DNA from: Pempheris klunzingeri
Lineage: Eukaryota; Chordata; Actinopteri; Acropomatiformes; Pempheridae
DNA: 64,000 nucleotides
NCBI RefSeq assembly: GCF_042242105.1
Contig: NC_092035.1
Coordinates: 8,211,477 to 8,275,476, forward strand
Direction: 5' to 3'
Notes under the pieces: generated by a model
Told to the model about the DNA's origin: nothing
Seen by the model: the letters and a program-made list of their open reading frames with translations, nothing else
Database searches by the model: none
Shown: positions 25,127 through 64,000 of the stretch, piece after piece
Numbering within the stretch: position 1 is the stretch's first letter
Layout of the letters: the number at the start of each line of letters is the position of its first letter
Program-made: the position numbers and the translations under genes

Positions 25127-26970
25127 GTAATAACATGACAGATTTTTTGAGCAATGAGTTTTTAAGTGGGGAGGAGGGAGAGAAAGGACAAAGAGGGACA
25201 GGAAGGTGAGTCAGAGGAAAAACAAAAGGCAGTCATTGAAAGGCAGTCGTACCTACAATAACAAGTAAAAATTGAACATATGAAAGTAAAATCAATCCTC
25301 TGAGGAGAATGATGCAGCCAGCCACGTACTAATGAATTCCTAATCTTGTACTGGAAAAACTGTACAGTATTGTGGGTCACCTTTTTTTTCATTGCAGAGC
25401 TTTTTTAAACATGGATTAGATCTAATCTCTTTGTTCCAGGCCAAATAATTACCCAAAACATTTCCCAACACTGCTGCCCCTACTGATCCCGGGACAGTTC
25501 CTGAGATCATAAAATGGGCACAGGTACGACGTTCCCATGATCGGCATTCCAGGAAAACTCAACCCATGTGTTTCACTGTCGGTAAAGGACAGTGAGAAGC
25601 TGCTGAAGGGCTTTTTACATGAGTCTCTAGACAGCCGAAGCTCTGATGGAGCGTTTCCATGGCCGCTGTTGCTGAGCAATCTAATCCTGTAAACCTGCTA
25701 ATGAAAGGGAAGTAGCTGGAGCAGGTTGTTATCTGTGTTAACCTGTTGATGACATCTCATTTAGAGCGTGAATATGATAAGCCGATAATCTTCACCTTTC
25801 CATTAGCTGGGAAATCACTAATTGTTGATTGGTGAAATGAGCTGATTTCTTTCCTTATAGCTACAGTTGATGTCAAACTCAGAATAGCAGGTTGAAAGTG
25901 ATCAATTGTTAGTTGAGCAACATGGTAAGTAATAGTTTGGTAAGTAAATGACGTTGTGTATTGCACGGTATGATGGCCTACATTTGAATTCAAGAGGTTG
26001 GCAAAAATAGATCTTTGTGAGTGTTTACACGTTTGAAATATTGAGATTAAAAATCTCTTTTTAAGTGTGTCCAGATATCACAAAATATGCCACCAATCAG
26101 ATTAAAAAGAAATCATGAATTAAGTTTCTGGCCCAATCACATAAGATTTCATCCTTAAAACAGCTGAACTGAAATCTATCCTGTCTTTCTGTTGTAGAGA
26201 CATTCATGACATTCACTCCACCTGAACCACCACTATAAGATCTATGAAAGACTGAGGATTTCTTCCTTTCTGGATGGAGAAAGGAACCTGGCAATATGTG
26301 AGGAAAAACTAGGCCTATCACACGGCTGCAGTGGCATGGGAAAGGAGTGTTGATCCTCTGCAGATGAATGTTACTGGGCTGAGTTCAGCTGCCTGTAATA
26401 ATCTCCTGCTGGCTTTTCTCCTTCGGCCCTTTCCCCAGTTGGTGCTGGCTAAACATCGACAGGAGGATAACATGCGAGGTGTGAGGGCCAGGACGGCCCC
26501 AGTCTGTTATCATTAGATCCCCAGTGTCGGGATAATAGTTTACTTTGCTCATATGTGACTGGGTTTCTTTGAGCATTTCCTTGAACATTGAAATGGGAGA
26601 GGGGGGGAGAGGAGGGAGGTGTTGTATTTTCTCTGCTCTCCCCCAGGTCTTTTATTTCAGTGTGGGAAACACCTGCAGTGTGTCAGAGGGCATCTGTTAT
26701 CCACAGCCTCCTCTTTATTTATAGGATATCCTCTTTGTATGTACATCATGTGTGTGTTTGTACAAGCGACCAAAAAGACAAGCAAACACAAATGAGCTTG
26801 ATAGGGAAACCTTTTATGCAGATATTTCCTTTGCTGTGGACTCGCCCAAATTTCCAGTCACACATTAAATGATTGGCCCAGTACTCTTATCTATATTGAC
26901 ACATTTTATGTTCTCATGAGATACAGACAGTCAGTAAGGCCACATGACTGTACAAGTTCAAAACTTTGTG

Positions 26971-26972
<2 letters not shown>

Positions 26973-27011
<39 letters not shown>
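26973..27011. repeat. (GT)n microsatellite upstream of abcc4
   Basis: GT dinucleotide run of about 39 bp, some 0.8 kb upstream of the abcc4 ATG. Confidence 0.95.
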
Positions 27012-27014
<3 letters not shown>

Positions 27015-27504
27015 GAAATGCAGTAATCTATTCAGAATTACTCAGCAAAATCTCCGTCTGTCTTCATTTCACATACGCACACAAGAGGAAGTTAAAATGG
27101 AAAACTTTGAACTGTTGAAAGACTGTGATATTTTAGCTTCAAAGCACATTTTTTAACTTGTGACTTCAATCAGCTACTTATAAAATTACATCAGATTTAC
27201 AAACTAATTCACTCTACGTTTTTACGTTTGGGCCTATTCATATGTAATTCCAGTGAAATGTGAGCCTGTGTTCATTTATAATATGAACACATTTGCCCCT
27301 CACTTGTTGACCTGTTTTTTCAGGTTTTGCTGTTACATATGAAGCCGACTTCTATAAATACTTTATAGCCGTATCCTCACACGGCTTCCAGATAATATAG
27401 TAAATGTAGGTCCATCCGCGCCCATATTTTCGCTAATAAATCAAGCTAAATGTGACTTATATTAGTTTATGGTCAATACACATTCCGCGCTGGGCAATAT
27501 GCTA

Positions 27505-27600
27505 AGCCAATCATGTGAACGCAGAGCTTCAGACACAGCCAATAGCGTTTGGGCGTCCATTATTTTCAGCCAATCAGGAGCGTCCGGGGCGGGGCCAGTG
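27505..27600 (+). promoter_or_regulatory. abcc4: abcc4 promoter: three CCAAT boxes and a GC box
   Basis: Three CCAAT pentamers at 27507-27511, 27539-27543 and 27570-27574, spaced about 31 bp apart, are followed by GGGGCGGGGC (Sp1-type GC box) at 27586-27595. No TATA box is evident. The block lies 175-265 bp upstream of the ATG at 27772 in a locally GC-rich island. This is the classic NF-Y plus Sp1 layout of a TATA-less housekeeping-style promoter. The start site is probably within 27600-27680; that is inference. Confidence 0.7.
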
Positions 27601-27685
27601 AAGGTGCTTTTAAAATCTCTTGGTGTTTTCTGGTCTGTAAGGAGCACGTAACACGCCGACACGGGGTCCCGCACCTCCGCGTAAC

Positions 27686-27751
27686 ATGTGCACACGCCGC
27701 CGTCTGTCCACATCGCCCGAAGGAAGAGTTCTCACCGGTGGGGAAAGTTGA
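27686..27751 (+). CDS. Possible upstream ORF in the abcc4 leader
   Basis: An ATG at 27686 opens a 21-codon frame that stops at 27751 (TGA), 20 bp before the abcc4 ATG. If transcription starts upstream of 27686, ribosomes would meet it first, and it could reduce translation of abcc4. The peptide looks like no known product. Confidence 0.3.
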   Translation: MCTRRRLSTSPEGRVLTGGES

Positions 27752-27771
27752 AAGGAAAGTACCGGACGACC

Positions 27772-55247
<27,476 letters not shown>

Positions 55248-55771
55248 GGTGCTGACTCGCTGCTTTGCCAGAAGGCTTGAGAAGTGCCTGAGCTCATACT
55301 GTGGCCCTCCGGTGAGAGCTGTCCGGTCCAGCTGGTGAGGAGAGACGGGACCTGCAGAGGCTCTGGCCAACACACCCAGCCAAGAGAGCTGAAGATCACT
55401 ACTGTAAAAACTGTTGACATAGATCACTATTTATTTTCTATGCATCATATTTATCTTAATTGCTGCTCAGTATACTGATGCCTTGCAGAAATTGTTGTAT
55501 GCTTTAAACTGTAAGTGCCTTATTTGACAGCAGTTTGTACACGTGTTAATTTAACCAAGGTTGCCTTTGTTTGTAAAAACACGAAGCACCGTTGCACAGA
55601 CTAATGTTCACCATATCCAACTAATTGCACAGCAACATGAGTTTCTGTGATCTCACTGAAAATCTGTTTTGTATGTCGCATAGAGAGAGTACTCTGTTCA
55701 ATCATTACTGTTATTTGTACAGTCAAATGCTACATAAATGCCTACAAATCCAATTTGCCATCTCCGTGTAC
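55248..55771. other. Shared 3' region between the two convergent abcc4 genes
   Basis: About 0.5 kb separate the stop of copy 1 (55245-55247) from the poly(A) signal of copy 2. It must hold the 3' UTR of copy 1. I found no canonical plus-strand AATAAA in it, so copy 1 either uses a variant hexamer or reads into copy 2, which would make overlapping antisense 3' ends. Confidence 0.5.
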
Positions 55772-55777
55772 TTTATT
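55772..55777 (-). terminator. Polyadenylation signal for abcc4 copy 2
   Basis: AATAAA on the minus strand 75 bp beyond the stop at 55852. Its closeness suggests that the exon ending at 55852 is the last exon of copy 2. Confidence 0.5.
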
Positions 55778-55851
55778 GTACAAGATTGCTTTGTTCTCTT
55801 TCCACGAGTGAAGACAAGCCAACAGATGCAGTGCAATATTCAAGACCTTTT

Positions 55852-63859
<8,008 letters not shown>

Positions 63860-64000
63860 CTGGCAGGAAACAAAAAACACACATTTGAATGAACAAAACC
63901 ATATAACCATACTTCCATTTCATAACATTTTATAGCATTAGTTCAGCATCAGTTTAAGTGTACACTATATCTTGAATATTGTCACTGCTTTACCACTTCA

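Larger units (their letters stand above)
23535..27480. other. Intergenic region between divergent claudin E and abcc4
   Basis: About 4 kb between head-to-head genes. It holds a 43 bp direct repeat (24012-24054 and 24433-24475), a motif 'caatcaatctttatttatat' near 24258 typical of fish interspersed repeats, and long TA and GT microsatellites. I see no coding exon. Enhancers for either gene could lie here, but nothing in the text proves them. Confidence 0.55.

Overview
This 64 kb window is nuclear DNA from a ray-finned fish, most likely a percomorph teleost. All genes are split into short exons with GT-AG (rarely GC-AG) introns, the intergenic DNA is AT-rich with fish-type microsatellites and transposon debris, and the gene order DZIP1 - claudin-10 cluster - ABCC4 is that of human chromosome 13q32. 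I built every gene by hand from splice sites, reading-phase continuity and family knowledge; no alignment or database search was run.

Layout. (1) 1-7,330, plus strand: the 3' two-thirds of dzip1, a cilium/basal-body zinc-finger coiled-coil protein, as 16 in-phase coding exons to the stop at 6,919 and an AATAAA at 7,325. (2) 9,472-23,534, minus strand: four tandem claudin-10-family genes, each a four-pass tight-junction protein with the same core exon lengths but a different cytoplasmic tail. (3) 27,500-55,247, plus strand: a CCAAT/GC-box promoter and a complete 31-exon abcc4 (MRP4, organic-anion/cyclic-nucleotide exporter), 1,323 codons, ending in the PDZ ligand ETAL. Intron 26 is blown up to 8.8 kb by one enormous CTAT/CTCT/CTACTTCT tandem array of 8,634 bp. 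(4) 55,852-63,859, minus strand: a second abcc4 gene lying tail-to-tail with the first. Exons 10-30 are in the window; its 5' part is beyond position 64,000.

How the parts relate. The two abcc4 genes are mostly diverged in introns and linker, but parts are almost identical. Exons 28-29 plus about 320 bp of intron 29 form a roughly 99% identical inverted repeat (53,578-54,291 versus 56,597-57,304). Exon 25 is identical for 155 nt and then abruptly diverges. Exons 12, 13 and 26 are also nearly identical. This is the footprint of patchy gene conversion between inverted paralogs. The giant array is in only one copy: the matching intron of the other is 357 bp with no repeat. The 2,964-codon open frame over the array is an artefact, because the C/T-rich strand cannot spell a stop codon.

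The most unusual things here are the array with its internal large-scale duplications, the conversion mosaic and palindrome at the abcc4 pair, and the diversified claudin tails (one an Arg/Ser-rich tail of about 130 residues). I found no RNA genes, CRISPR arrays or prokaryote-like systems.
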